This document shows positions 39,720-50,478 of a DNA stretch of 54,639 nt, piece by piece. The notes beneath the pieces were generated by a model. It was not told the origin of the DNA. It saw nothing but the letters and a program-made list of their open reading frames with translations, and made no database searches. Every line of letters begins with the position of its first letter. The stretch's first letter is position 1. The DNA comes from Symsagittifera roscoffensis (lineage: Eukaryota > Xenacoelomorpha > Acoela > Convolutidae), in the NCBI RefSeq assembly GCF_963678635.1, contig NC_087070.1:50693989-50748627 (forward strand), in the 5' to 3' direction. A program made the position numbers and the translations under genes.

Positions 39720-42071
39720 TTAGTTGGCTGGTCCGTTGTTAAAATTGCCATAATTGTTCTTGTAGTATCCAGATCTCGAAGGAGGTTTCAACAAAAGATA
39801 CTCTTTTGACTTGAGCCTCAACTCCTCTGGTGTTGGCGCATTTGTTGATAGTGGTGTGTAATGCGTTGCTAGCATCGTTCGAAGTTCATCATTCTTCACA
39901 CCATCGATGAATTTTGAGGCTACGGCCAGGTTCATCCTTCGGTTTGACTCATCCGGTTGGCTGCGTCTTCTCAGCATTTCCAAGTCATCGAGAAACTTGT
40001 CTATCGTTTCATCTTCTCGTTGCCTCCGTTTCTCGAAGCGCATCATCGCTTGGTGCCCCTGCACCCCTGATCCGAAACGGTTTAACAAGATCTCGAAGAT
40101 TTTCTCAGCAGTGTCACGTTGATACTGTTTCTTGGCCATGACACAGTTCAGGGCTGTCCCTTCCAAGTTGCCGGTGAGCGCACTGCATTCCTGTCTCTCC
40201 GACAAGTCCTCTTCCTCGAAATGCAGCTTCATTACCTCTATCCAGGTATCACTACAGCCATCAGATTCATCTTTATAGCATCTTGGTTTCTTAAAGACTC
40301 TTCTGGACTTCTCACTGCGTTCATTGGTTCTGGATAACCTTGTAAGGAACGTCTCCAAAGACCTGTTTAGTGATTCAAATCCTGTGTCCATTGCCGTAGC
40401 ATCCCTTGAGTGTCCCGCCTGAGTGTCCTCACACCTCGTCAAAGGCTCTGTATGCGGTGCATCCCTGCAATCCGAATCGCCGCGAGTGTTTCCCGCTTGG
40501 CCCACATGACTCCTCCCCGGGCTCGCATGCCCCCTGTTACCGGAATCACTTCTCCCAGTCGCATGTGTGCCTCGCGTTGGTCGTTCATTGGAGGTCTGTC
40601 TGTTCCCCGTTGAACTTGCTCTACTGTTCGGGCCCCATGCTCCATTACCCCTTGTGGCATAGCCTGATGAACTGCCCCTGCCTCTAGTGGATCCATACGT
40701 CTTCCTCTTTTGATGTTCATTGAAGTTCACCCTCGGTTCCCTGCTGGGACCTCCCGAGTTCGGTTCTCCTTCTTTTGGTCCACTCTTGCTGCTTAGTAGC
40801 CCGTCCAACCTATCCATGATAGCCTGAGTTCGCCTCTCCATCATCGCGTCGATCTTTGTGTCAAGAGTCCCAAGAGACTGCTCTTGCTGAATTCTTAACT
40901 TCTCCATGTCGTCTCTTGAGCGTAACTCTCGCTGTTCCGCCTCTCTTGTCATTCGCGACAAGTTCTTTGCCATATGCTCGTCCGTTCTTTCTTTCAAGCG
41001 TTTTTCGCTCCTGCCAACTTCTTGTCTATTGCGGTTTATTTCTTCCCGCAGACTTTCTCTTTCAATGTGAACTGCTCTTTCTAGTTCACTCATTCTTAGG
41101 GACATCTGTTCATTTTGTTCTCCTAAACTGTCCACTATGTTGTTTAAGGCTTCTTCTAACGCTGCCCCGTTATCCACGAGTGGCGTCACTAGTGGCGGTG
41201 TAACCCTGTCGGTCCCAGGTGGCTTCGTGCTGGTGGAGATCCGGGCCTTGACTCTCTGCCTCGACGTCTTTTCATTATCCCCCTCAGGATTCGCCAATGC
41301 GTTGCCTAGCCCTCTGTTTCTACTCTCTCCAGTTTGCGGCTCTGAATTTGTCATAATCGCGAAGCCTCTCGACTGGCCCGGTGTGTTTGCCTCTTTGCTT
41401 ATTGTTGTCACCACACCAAATTTGTCCATGGTTCCAGTCTCTCTTCCGACATATGCTTCATTCTCCTGGGTCGAACTATTGAGGCTGACTTGAGACCCAA
41501 AGTCCCCTTGCTCTTCTTCGTCCTCCTCCTCCTGGGATTCACCTTCATTTCCTGCGCCCCCTCCCATGGTGTATGGAAAGATGTTTCCTAAGGTGTTCCT
41601 CATTCTTTCTGAGAACGATGATGACGTTGTTTGTTTCTCAGTTCCGCCTGCCATCATAGTGTTGTCTGTTAGAGATCTTCTAGTTGTCGCTATTTCAGTT
41701 GAGATGTCGGACAGTTCTGACATCTCCTCTCGATCCAATGTCCCGGTGGAAGTGGCAAAATCATGGCCTTGTTCTACCGGAGTTGATTCACTCGCCAGCC
41801 TTCTGCCCCTCCCTTCCAGTCCATGTACTTCCTGGTTGTCGTTCATGGCATGGTCCGTATTGACCTCCACTTCTGACAGTTCTTTTCGCTCTTCTGAGAT
41901 CTTCTGACTCCTTGTTTCAACCATTTTGCCTGAAACCGTCTCCCCTTTGTCGGTCCGGGCTCGTTTGATCCAATCCACAAAAGGATCGGTCATCGTTTTT
42001 CTTTGCTTCTCAGGTATGAATTTCCTAGAGCTATTACCTCGTTTAGGTATCCTTGACTTGTCTAGACTCAT
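39720..42071 (-). CDS. Gag polyprotein
   Basis: 783 codons. A charged, Ser/Thr-rich N-terminus is followed by a coiled coil (about 300-425), a Gly/Arg/Ser-rich segment (about 450-560) and a retrotransposon-gag capsid-like region (about 595-765). Landmarks of that region are WIEVMKLHF, ALTGNLEGTALNCVM and FEILLNRFG. It ends GNFNNGPAN before the TAA. It would form the particle shell. Confidence 0.88.
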   Translation of the reverse strand: MSLDKSRIPKRGNSSRKFIPEKQRKTMTDPFVDWIKRARTDKGETVSGKMVETRSQKISEERKELSEVEVNTDHAMNDNQEVHGLEGRGRRLASESTPVEQGHDFATSTGTLDREEMSELSDISTEIATTRRSLTDNTMMAGGTEKQTTSSSFSERMRNTLGNIFPYTMGGGAGNEGESQEEEDEEEQGDFGSQVSLNSSTQENEAYVGRETGTMDKFGVVTTISKEANTPGQSRGFAIMTNSEPQTGESRNRGLGNALANPEGDNEKTSRQRVKARISTSTKPPGTDRVTPPLVTPLVDNGAALEEALNNIVDSLGEQNEQMSLRMSELERAVHIERESLREEINRNRQEVGRSEKRLKERTDEHMAKNLSRMTREAEQRELRSRDDMEKLRIQQEQSLGTLDTKIDAMMERRTQAIMDRLDGLLSSKSGPKEGEPNSGGPSREPRVNFNEHQKRKTYGSTRGRGSSSGYATRGNGAWGPNSRASSTGNRQTSNERPTRGTHATGRSDSGNRGHASPGRSHVGQAGNTRGDSDCRDAPHTEPLTRCEDTQAGHSRDATAMDTGFESLNRSLETFLTRLSRTNERSEKSRRVFKKPRCYKDESDGCSDTWIEVMKLHFEEEDLSERQECSALTGNLEGTALNCVMAKKQYQRDTAEKIFEILLNRFGSGVQGHQAMMRFEKRRQREDETIDKFLDDLEMLRRRSQPDESNRRMNLAVASKFIDGVKNDELRTMLATHYTPLSTNAPTPEELRLKSKEYLLLKPPSRSGYYKNNYGNFNNGPAN

Positions 42072-45025
42072 TCTCTATCTGTCACTTCTTAATGCCTATA
42101 CACTTAATTTGATTGCTAGTGACCTTATAGTTTTATTACCAATAAAATGACACAACACAATAAATTTCACAAGTTTCTATAAAATAGTGACCACGAATCC
42201 TTGTACGTTATCAGAGTACAGTTTGTATATAATTTATTCACACTAACCGATTATCGGTCGTAAGATTTGGAAACTAGCACAATATGATGTTATCAGTCAA
42301 TTTAAAAGATAGTGTACTCACTACCCAATCAAGCACAGTTTATGTTGATTTAAAATCAAAAACAAAAAAATATATATAATGACAGAATATGAATATCTCT
42401 ATAAAAAAAACGTATGTGTCCTGTACTTTTAGTCGGTCGCAGTACAAAAGTCGAACTTGTTTCTTTAAAGAAAAAGCTTTCCCTGCTTGGTGCTGCAACA
42501 AACAGACAAAACTTTGAAGGCAGTAATTTTCTCAAGTGGGCTCCTATTGCACCCACCGAGTACTGTGTTACCTATCTGCCTTCGGACTGCCCGAGCTAGA
42601 CCTACTAAAATACTCAGGGCAGTCACTTTTCACAAAAACGTATTGGGTTTCAATCCACACCAATGAATTACGCTCTTTTTAGTTTAGACTTAGTGTCGCG
42701 AATATCCGAGTTCGGACCTGCTTTGTTTTGGTCTGGTTCTTATTGAAAGGCAAGTTACCAGTGCAGTCACTGATTCCTAGCCTGTCCGCTAATAACCTAA
42801 TACCTCTCACTTTAGTCTTTCTTCCGTCTACCTAAGTCCTTTAATAAAATAATACCCCTCCGGATTGGCACAAATAGGACCCTTCCGGACTAACAAAATC
42901 TAGACCCCTCCGATTTGGGACCCCTCTGAGTTAGTTAATATAAGACTCCTCCGGATTTGGATCCCTCCGAATTAGCAACTATAAGATCCCTCCGGATTCG
43001 GACCCCTCCGATTTTGTAAAAAATCTTTTGACCCCTCCGGATTGGGAGCCCTCCGGTTTTGTAAAAGTAGCTTTTCGGAGATTTCCTTCTTTCAACCTAT
43101 ACCCCTCCGGATACGTTCTGCGATGCTATTATGCTGTTTGAATTAACTGGGAAGGGTATGTAATGCTTTCCTAGACCCTTCCGGATTGAAGTTAAGCCTC
43201 TTATTTGACAATTCACGCTAACGGTGAAGGGTCTTATCGCTCGCCTAACTTCGGCTCGATTAAGGTTTTTCTGTGCCTTTAGCCTTCCCATTTCGTCTAG
43301 AACAGCCTAGAGTTACTTTAGTCAACCGCTATTACCTTTTGGTAGGGGTAAAAGGGCTTTTCTAAAAGAAATCTATAAAACGTGAAGAGTGTACCCTTCC
43401 AAATTGAGGAATTTGCTAAAAACAATCTCAAAAATTTTCACGCTTATTTTTCCGAAAAACTTTTGTCCCTATCAGTAAGCTCAGCTAATTTCGGATCTAT
43501 TGGTACCAAGATCAACTGGATATGCCCAGTAATTTCAAAGCTATTAGCCAAAACGTCTTTTTTCTAAAGTCAAGAAATTTCTCTCTTATAGGTTCCGCCT
43601 AACTTTTTCCGCAAATCTGGTCCTTTCGACCTAAAAATTATTGATCCGAGCTCAGAAGGCCTATACTCTTCTAGTTCAATGCAAAAGACTCGATCTAAAA
43701 CGCTTTGGTTGAAAAAATTTGCGAAAAACTATGCTGCCTGTACCCCTCCGGATTGATGAATCCACCAAATCAAACACGTTAAGTTCGATTTCCCTGCAAC
43801 CGGGAAGGCTTTCGGGTAGCGGAATTTTAAAACTTGTAGATTCACTAGTGGACGTTGTCCGAACAACTATTTTTACTGTTCTAACTCAAAAATTTCAAAA
43901 ATTTTTCTGAATTTTTAGTGTTTCGTTTTCTCAAAAATCACGAAAATTTGGTTTTTTGTTCCAAATTAGTTCCAACCACTTCCGAACTAAACTTAACCGG
44001 TTCTATCTATTGTAGTAGTGCAGTTACAATGTAACACACTAATTTATCGCTTTTTTTTGCTTCAAAAATTATCGATATCTCAAAAATCGCGACTTGTGGG
44101 GGGATCAAAATATCGCTATTTTGACCCTAAAAACCGGTCTGTTTTCTGTGTTTTTCACTGAAAAACGGTATAAGAGTATTAATATAGACTAAATTAGTAA
44201 TAATATTAGTAATACTATACCCCTCCGGGTTTGTTTAATATCCGAATTAAGGTGCTTAACTCGGATATTCGCAGTTCGGTGAAGGGTCACTACAGTGCAG
44301 CACTGTCGAGCCCCCCACAGATTACTATCTTACTTTTTGTACCAAAAGGGATACAAAACTTGTTAACGATACCCAACAGTCGATTGCTGTTGTCGTTGAG
44401 CGCCTTCTTGTTGCTCCTTGTACTGCTTGCCGGATCAGTCTTCTCCCAAGACCCTTCCGAATTGAGCGCAAATCAGCTGACCCTTCCGGATTGAGCGCAA
44501 TTTATCATTAACGTGCTTAAATGCTCAAATAACCCTACAGTACAAGCCTCATAAACAGGCTACAAAATTGATTGTAACGATCCTGACTGATATAAATGCC
44601 TGTAACAACAATATATCTATCAACAACAACGGGGGGGTCGGATCACATCTTGTCTGGGGGGATGATTTCTACTGATTTTTTACTTTTTTTACTGTTTTTG
44701 GTTTTTTCGGTTATTTTTTTATGTTTTTTGTTTTTCTTGGGTACTATACTTTTTTTTGTTTGGTTTGATATATATGTTTAGGTGTTTTTGGTCACAAACC
44801 TCTCAGGGAACGAGGGAATGGCCGATCCCCCCACCCTTCCTGGTTCGTGAATTTTCGGTCTTAACTAAGTTAAAAAGCTATTCACGGTAATCCGGAAGGC
44901 TTCCGCGTCCCGAACTACCCTTCCGCCCCGGCGGTTTAGGCCTATTAAGGGCGTTAATATGAGCATCCGCTCGGCGCGGAGTGCTCGTTAACGGTTCTGC
45001 CGGTCATGATGTTAAAAAAGAATAA
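42072..45025 (-). promoter_or_regulatory. 5' leader of the LTR element with repeated CCGGAGGGG motif
   Basis: About 3 kb between the PBS and gag without a substantial ORF. On the RNA (minus) strand the motif AATCCGGAGGGGT or close variants occurs at about a dozen places, densest at 42850-43110 and again near 43173, 43740, 44220, 44452 and 44480. Some sites have a downstream complement that could form stems. Packaging, dimerisation or internal initiation are possible roles; none is shown. Confidence 0.65.
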
Positions 45026-45040
45026 CACCCAGGAGCGCCA
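45026..45040 (-). promoter_or_regulatory. Primer binding site, tRNA-Asn-like
   Basis: In element sense TGGCGCTCCTGGGTG lies 12 bases after the LTR end. Its complement, CACCCAGGAGCGCCA, has the CCA end and G discriminator and closely resembles the 3' end of metazoan tRNA-Asn (CACCCAGG..CG-CCA). Confidence 0.8.
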
Positions 45041-45052
45041 TAAAAACATATA

Positions 45053-45980
45053 TGTAACATTCACCCGGAAGATACATATCGACGGAAAATAAAACTAAGT
45101 CCTAAGACGACTGGCTAACGTCTAAACAGATTTTTACATGCTTTTCACCGTCTCTGCCAAGCCAGTACTTTTCGGTGGTCTTTTCTAACATCGGGTCGAC
45201 AAAAACGTTACTGCTTTCGGCTTCGGTCAAAACACTCAAATTAACTAGATTACATGCAGAAATAGTGAGCTCATGGCTGGGTCTCAGTATCCCCAGACCA
45301 CGAGGTCACTCCGGAAAAACAGGGCTATTACTATTTATTATATTATTATTGTTTTTGTTCAGTAAATAAAAATCATCATCTCCATCGAAGATAGATCAAC
45401 CCTTTCCCCCAACTCCTAGCTTCTCATCCTTATCAAAATGAATCCAGCTGTTAATTAAATTCAAATCAGGACATGACAGGAAGCTAAACGTTTATGTAAA
45501 AGGATAAAAGTTTCAGTCCCGAAACCCTTCCGGATTCTTGAATCCACTGAATCAAGCACGTTAAACTTGACTTTTCCGTAATCCGGAAGGCTGTCTTCCA
45601 CCCTTCACCGTTGTTCGCAACGGCCTTGCAACTTTTGTAGCGACACATTAGTTGCAACTCGGAACGTTCTCTGTCAATTCCGTGATTCGTTGTCGTTTTT
45701 CTATCACAATTTTAGTTCTTCTTGCTATCGCAACTAATGTTGTTCTATTGCTTTTCAGCTTCTCTTGCCAAAATGGCCGTTTCTGACGTTTCTCAGAAAT
45801 ATTACGTCATCACTTCGAAAATTTAAAATTTGAAAATACGGGAATATCCTGACCTTCACCGTTCTGCTAATCATCCGAATAACGTCGTTTATCCTTCAAA
45901 ATCATTAACTCGTAAGGTTCACTGCTAAAAATTCGAAATCTGCAGAGATTGCATTTTGTCCATTCTGGTCGAATGTCACA
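45053..45980 (-). repeat. 5' LTR (right copy)
   Basis: 928 bp, same termini as the left LTR, with about two dozen substitutions and a few one-base indels between them. It carries the promoter for minus-strand transcription by position. Confidence 0.93.
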
Positions 45981-46274
45981 GTAGTATGTATGCGGGATTA
46001 TATGCTTGAGTTTCGAAATTTACAAAAATTAGCTCAATTGTTGTGATAAACTTATTAAATAGTTCTTTGTTCAAATTTACCGCTTGTGTGTTTTCGTATT
46101 ATATGCGCGCTGGGTTTTCCTCTTCTGGTTATCTGGGTGAAGTTTCCCTGGCGTATATACTAGACCCAAGAAGGAGTGAGCTGGTGAATCGACCTCCAAG
46201 TCGACGTCAGGTTGTACCACTCCTTTTTTTTCTTTTTTTTTCATCGCCTTTGCCTCAGCAATTTTTAACCCTAT

Positions 46275-46860
46275 GTGAAAGTATTCATAAATCACCCCAA
46301 AGAGCTTCCTTCTCGCCCCAGTTGTCTGTCTTTCAGATTGATGCCGCAATTCCAGGCAAGAAGCATCCCTGAGTTCTCACAGAAACTAGTTATTGGGACT
46401 TCAAGGACCAAATATATCAAACCAGCTCTAGTAAAATCAACAATTCACTCCTACCGCGGCGCAACGCTTCATGATCTGTTTGAAACAGTTTTACAATACA
46501 GACCAAAGCGCCTAAATACATTAACAATAGTCGCTGGATACAATGACAACAGGCTGCATCCACAAGAATTAGAACAGTCGTCACTATCAAGTTTCAGCCC
46601 AAGACACTGATCATCCCCAAAACAATTCAGAACTGTAATAATTCCGAAGTAAACCGCAAAATATATATTCTGATCATGTGCTGTTTAATTTGATAAATAG
46701 ATTTGTACACCCCCATACACTTATTTTTTCGCCTAACCTCAACCTAAATCTAACCCCTCAAATGTTTTGCCGTGATGGCATCCATTTCTCGTTCTACGGT
46801 AATGTTTTCTTTACAAATTTTCTTGCAAATTTAATCTATAAATTCACTCGCTAACTTGAC
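46275..46860 (+). pseudogene. SGNH-hydrolase-like ORF1 remnant
   Basis: In one frame to 46610 the sequence gives QKLVIGTSRTKYI (Ser block), YRGATLHDL (Gly block) and TIVAGYNDNR (G-x-N-D block). Further on, after stops, CRDGIHFSFYGN (D-x-x-H block) appears near 46765-46800. The four blocks are in SGNH order. Frame breaks between them show decay. Confidence 0.65.
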
Positions 46861-46878
46861 ACCGCCATCCTTCCTAAA

Positions 46879-47052
46879 ATGGCTACTCAAACACACTGCC
46901 TTATTTGTAAAAGCAGCCTGCGAGGCGGAGGTGTTTGGTGCTTCACATGCCCAGGCTACATGCATGTAAAATGCAGCGGCCTAACCCGCAGCAGTGATCA
47001 CCATGATTTCATTCAGCTAACGACTAGCATGAATGCAATCCCCCAACCCTAG
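46879..47052 (+). pseudogene. PHD-like zinc finger fragment
   Basis: A short open frame starting at ATG 46879 encodes HCLICKSSLRGGGVWCFTC followed by PGYMHVKCSGL. The C-x2-C, C-x2-C and H-x2-C spacing fits a PHD/treble-clef finger, as found upstream of the RT in several non-LTR clades. It stops after 57 codons. Confidence 0.6.
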
Positions 47053-47072
47053 CTACAACCACGCTCCCCCAA

Positions 47073-49117
47073 ATGCACACTTCCACTGCCCCATACTCAC
47101 AAAACTCAGGAGAGTCTTCCACTATAGAACTTAGAACAATACAAGACCCATGGTCAAACCCCTGTCCAGAACTCATAGAAACCACCAGGAAAATAAACAC
47201 CGAAGTGGTCCACTGGAAACCGGTCTTTATGATCTTGTCAAAAAATAAAGTTGGTTATAACTTCACTAAAATCCTCAATAGAACTTTGAACAGCCTAATA
47301 GAAAACAACGAAAATACCTTCGCAATGCACGCAGCAATGATTTTCCACACTTATTACTGTGCAAAACAAAGTCCAAATTTGACGGATCTTTATCAAAAAC
47401 AATAGCAAGGCAACTTAAGCAATGGCAAGACGGAGACCTGGATGGACTATATAACGAAGGAAATGCGCTGCAAATGCGCTTGTTGAAAGGAAGTAGAAGA
47501 AAAACTGAAACTGAAGCACAACAGTTCAACAAACTAATGAATACTGGAAAAATATCAAGCGCAATTGCAAAACTAACAGACACATCTAAAGGAGTTCTTT
47601 CGCTCGACGAGATTGTCAAAGGTAAGACAGTAGAACAGACTCTCATAGAGAAACACCCACCATCTAAACCAATTGATGAGAACTATATTACACCAGTCTC
47701 AAACGAAACAATTCCTTTCCATCCATCGATATTTGATCAGATCAACGGTCAACATATCAAGAACGCAGCCATGAGAACGCACGGATCGCATGGACCAACT
47801 GGCCTCGATGCAAATGAATGGAGACGTATTTTAACACACTTCGGGCAACAATTAATTGAAATTTCAAAAACAATTGCTAAAATTGCCAAAAAAATTGGCC
47901 ACAGAAGAACTAAATCCAGAACTATTGGAACCATAAAACGCATGCAGATTAATACCTTCAGATAAGAGTCCAGGGGTAAGACCCATAGGCATAGGATAAG
48001 TTATGCGTAGGATAATAGGGCGAACAATAACTAAATGCAAAAAAAAAACGAACTCATGTCGCTCGGTTCAAACTACCAACTCTGCCTAGGACAAAAATGT
48101 GGCATTGAATATGCGATCCACACGCTAAGAGATCAATACAGCAAAACTTCCGCCGATGCTGTTTTAATGATAGATGCCGAAAACGCTTTCAACTCGCTAA
48201 ACCGAAAGCTGGCATTAAAAAAAAATCAAAAGTACCTGCCCTTCCCTTTTAACAGCAATTAAGAACTCCTACTCCAATCCATCTAAACTATTCGTTAGCA
48301 AAAAAAAAACAATCTACTCTCAAGAAGGGACAACCCAGGGGGATCCACTAGCAATGGCCCTGTACGGTCTAGCCATAATATCCCCATAAAATTTTTATCA
48401 GTAGACGATGTAACCCAGAAATGGTACGCAGACGACTGAAACGCAGTCGGTAAATTAAGCAATCTACGAACCGTCCTCGATAAAATTGTATCAGTGGGTA
48501 AATTTTTTGGCTACCACGTGAAAGCATCCAAATGCCAACTCATTGTCAAGGATGAAAAACTCGGTGAAGCTCAGAAAATCTTCGCAAATACAAAAATCAC
48601 TATTAAGGCAGGAGCCCGAGTGCTTGGTTCAGTTATAGGAACAGAATCTGAATGTGAAAAGTTCCTCGAATTTCAACAGAATGAGCAAATCAAAATTTTG
48701 AAAAAACTAACGAAAATCGCCAAAACCTCCCCTCAAAACGTTTCTGCCTGCTATACTGAAGGAGTTCAAGAAAAGCTTTCATTTCTTGCCAGGACAACGC
48801 CTAACACTATGGAAAACTTAGAAATATGTGAAAAAATTATCAAAGAACAATTATTACCTAACTTAGTCGGTAAAGACACTTTAAACCCCCAGTTCCGTGA
48901 GATATCTTCCCTACCCCTTAAAATGGGTGGACTTAACATCAAGCTGCCATCCGATCATGAAAATTACCTAGAATGGTCTAAGGAAACATCACTAGTACTG
49001 GAATCTCAAGATCCTATTACAGCAGTAACACAGCAAGAAAAAATATGTACGAAAATCAAAAAATTGAAAACTGATAGAACGAATCGAAAAAAAAAACAAA
49101 CCTCACTAACTCCTTAA
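47073..49117 (+). pseudogene. Reverse transcriptase of the RLE-type non-LTR element
   Basis: Assembled from ORFs 47073-47405, 47474-47965, 48035-48262 and 48494-49117 in changing frames. Landmarks: VLMIDAENAFNSLNR (block A), SQEGTTQGDPLAMALYGLA near 48320-48380 (block with Q-G-D-P-L), KWYADD near 48421 followed by a stop, and GYHVKASKCQLIVK. Frame breaks throughout mean no functional product. Confidence 0.82.
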
Positions 49118-49923
49118 ATGAAACAGATAAATACGCAATCGACCTGTCCTCTGAAAAGGAAGCCTCTAACTGGCTCAATGCTCTACCACTGAGCAGATAC
49201 AACTTCAACCTGAATAAATCAGACTTCAGAGATGGTATTTACTTAAGATACGGATGGGAACCAACCAAAATCCCACTCATATGTGCATGTGGTGCTGATT
49301 TTAACTTGACACATGCGCTTCACTGTGCAAAGGGTGGTTACACACACATAAGACACAATGAAATTAGAGACACATTCGCCAACCTCATGAACGAGGTTTG
49401 CCATGACGTCGAGATTGAGCCGAAATTTCAGCCGTTGCAAGGCAAAAGCTTTGTCAACAATTCAACTACAACTGAAGATAAGGCACGACTTGACATTAAG
49501 GCAAACGGACTCTGGGGTTCATGATTCAGTCGCGCTTTCTTTGATGTGAAAATTTTCAACCCCCATGCCAAAACATCGCAAAAACTGCATAAGGATGCAT
49601 ACAAAAACCACGAAACGCTGAAGAACTCCAAATATCAGCAAAGAAATTTAAACGTAGAGCAGAGTAGCTTCTCTCCGCTAATTTTTGGATGCACTGGTGG
49701 CGCTGCTCCAACAGCCACGCGGACAATGCAGCGATTGGCCAAAAAACTAAGTGAAAAAAGACAAGAAAGCTATCCAGAATCTATAAACTACGTAAGAACT
49801 AAAATAAGCTTCGCGCTCCTGAGGAGCTCTATACTTTGTATAAGGGGGTGCAGATCGCTACGCAAATTTCAATTTATCGACAACTCCATAAGCTCTATTG
49901 TAGAGGAAGGACAGCTAAGATAA
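49118..49923 (+). pseudogene. Zinc-binding and restriction-like endonuclease domain
   Basis: The plus strand encodes a Cys/His segment (CACGADFNLTHALHCAKGG), then HIRHNEIRDTFANLM, then ARLDIKANG…FFDVKIFNPHA, a PD-(D/E)xK-like pattern. It ends in SPLIFGCTGGAAPTATRTM and FALLRSSILCIRG. An in-frame TGA at 49522-49524 sits where related proteins have Arg. This enzyme nicks target DNA in R2-like elements. Confidence 0.75.
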
Positions 49924-50071
49924 ATTAACATTACGACGATGCATTTAATGCTGATTTATGACTTCATTGCTGATATATATGCATTTTTATATCGCTGGTA
50001 TGGCCCTATCCAGCTTGTGCACTTACCTTAACTAAACGGAAGGGCCCCTTTTGTAATTTAGATTTAGTGTT
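49924..50071 (+). other. 3' untranslated part of the RLE-type element
   Basis: Short AT-rich non-coding sequence between the endonuclease stop and the start of the shared repeat. No feature seen. Confidence 0.5.
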
Positions 50072-50260
50072 TCCAAACTGGTCCCAAAAGCATTTGAACT
50101 ATCATGCTAGCGTATTTTCGGTTCCTAAACGACCACATGATTACTGCTAAACGGGTTTACATGCTATTAACTATTAGCGCAGCTACAGCTGGAAGTACCC
50201 GTTTGATTTTTTTAGAACTTGTAGTATGTATGCGGGATGATATGCTTGAGTTTCGAAATT
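50072..50260. repeat. Uninterrupted copy of the split repeat (empty-site paralogue)
   Basis: 189 bp matching, in order, the arms 18894-18938, 19900-20005 and 45984-46020 with only a few substitutions. It has GTATTTTCGG where the other copy has the non-LTR insert and ACTTGTAGTATG where it has the LTR element. Confidence 0.9.
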
Positions 50261-50470
50261 CTTGAGTTAAAACTTGCCTATTTTATTTTTCTCGAGTTAA
50301 ACTTAATTACCCAATCAATTCCAGGGTTGCTTTATAGTTTAGTCACTCAATTCTAGAGGTCGTGTCGATATGTGCGTACCAAATTTAATTTTTTCTAATT
50401 GTGTTTCATATTGTTATGTTGAGTTAGTTTTTAGGTTGATCCATCTGAAAAGGATCAAAGGTCCACTGTC

Positions 50471-50478
50471 TTATAAAG
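50471..50478 (+). promoter_or_regulatory. Possible TATA box of the second element's LTR
   Basis: TTATAAAG about 300 bases before the LTR end. Position fits a U3/R boundary but nothing else supports it. Confidence 0.35.

Larger units (their letters stand above)
20006..45980 (-). mobile_element. Giant Ty3/gypsy-type LTR retroelement, 25,975 bp
   Basis: Two direct LTRs (20006-20931 and 45053-45980), TG…CA ends, PBS next to the right LTR and a polypurine end next to the left LTR define a minus-strand element. Gene order is gag, NC, PR, RT-RNase H, IN with GPY/F and macro-like domain, then an SGNH ORF and env-position ORFs. Flanks give a 3-bp GTA duplication. By eye the LTRs differ at about two dozen positions (roughly 97% identity). 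Many frameshifts and stops suggest a non-functional copy. It is far larger than the usual 5-10 kb for this superfamily; giant LTR elements are known (plant Ogre, planarian Burro). Confidence 0.93.
18894..46020. repeat. Host repeat split into three arms by two insertions
   Basis: Arms 18894-18938, 19900-20005 and 45981-46020 join into a sequence nearly identical to the uninterrupted copy at 50072-50260. The breaks coincide with the edges of a non-LTR insert and of the 26-kb LTR element. Both copies end at the same 3' base (…GTTTCGAAATT), which suggests they are 3' ends of one non-LTR family, this copy being 5'-truncated. Confidence 0.88.
46021..50260 (+). mobile_element. Degenerate non-LTR element with restriction-like endonuclease
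   Basis: Order on the plus strand: SGNH-like remnant, PHD-like finger, RT, C-terminal endonuclease domain, then a 3' region ending at the same base as the split repeat. Multiple stops and frame changes show it is inactive. RT/endonuclease sequences of this kind are common in cnidarians and other aquatic animals. The 5' edge is taken as the base after the upstream copy's 3' end and is uncertain. Confidence 0.75.
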
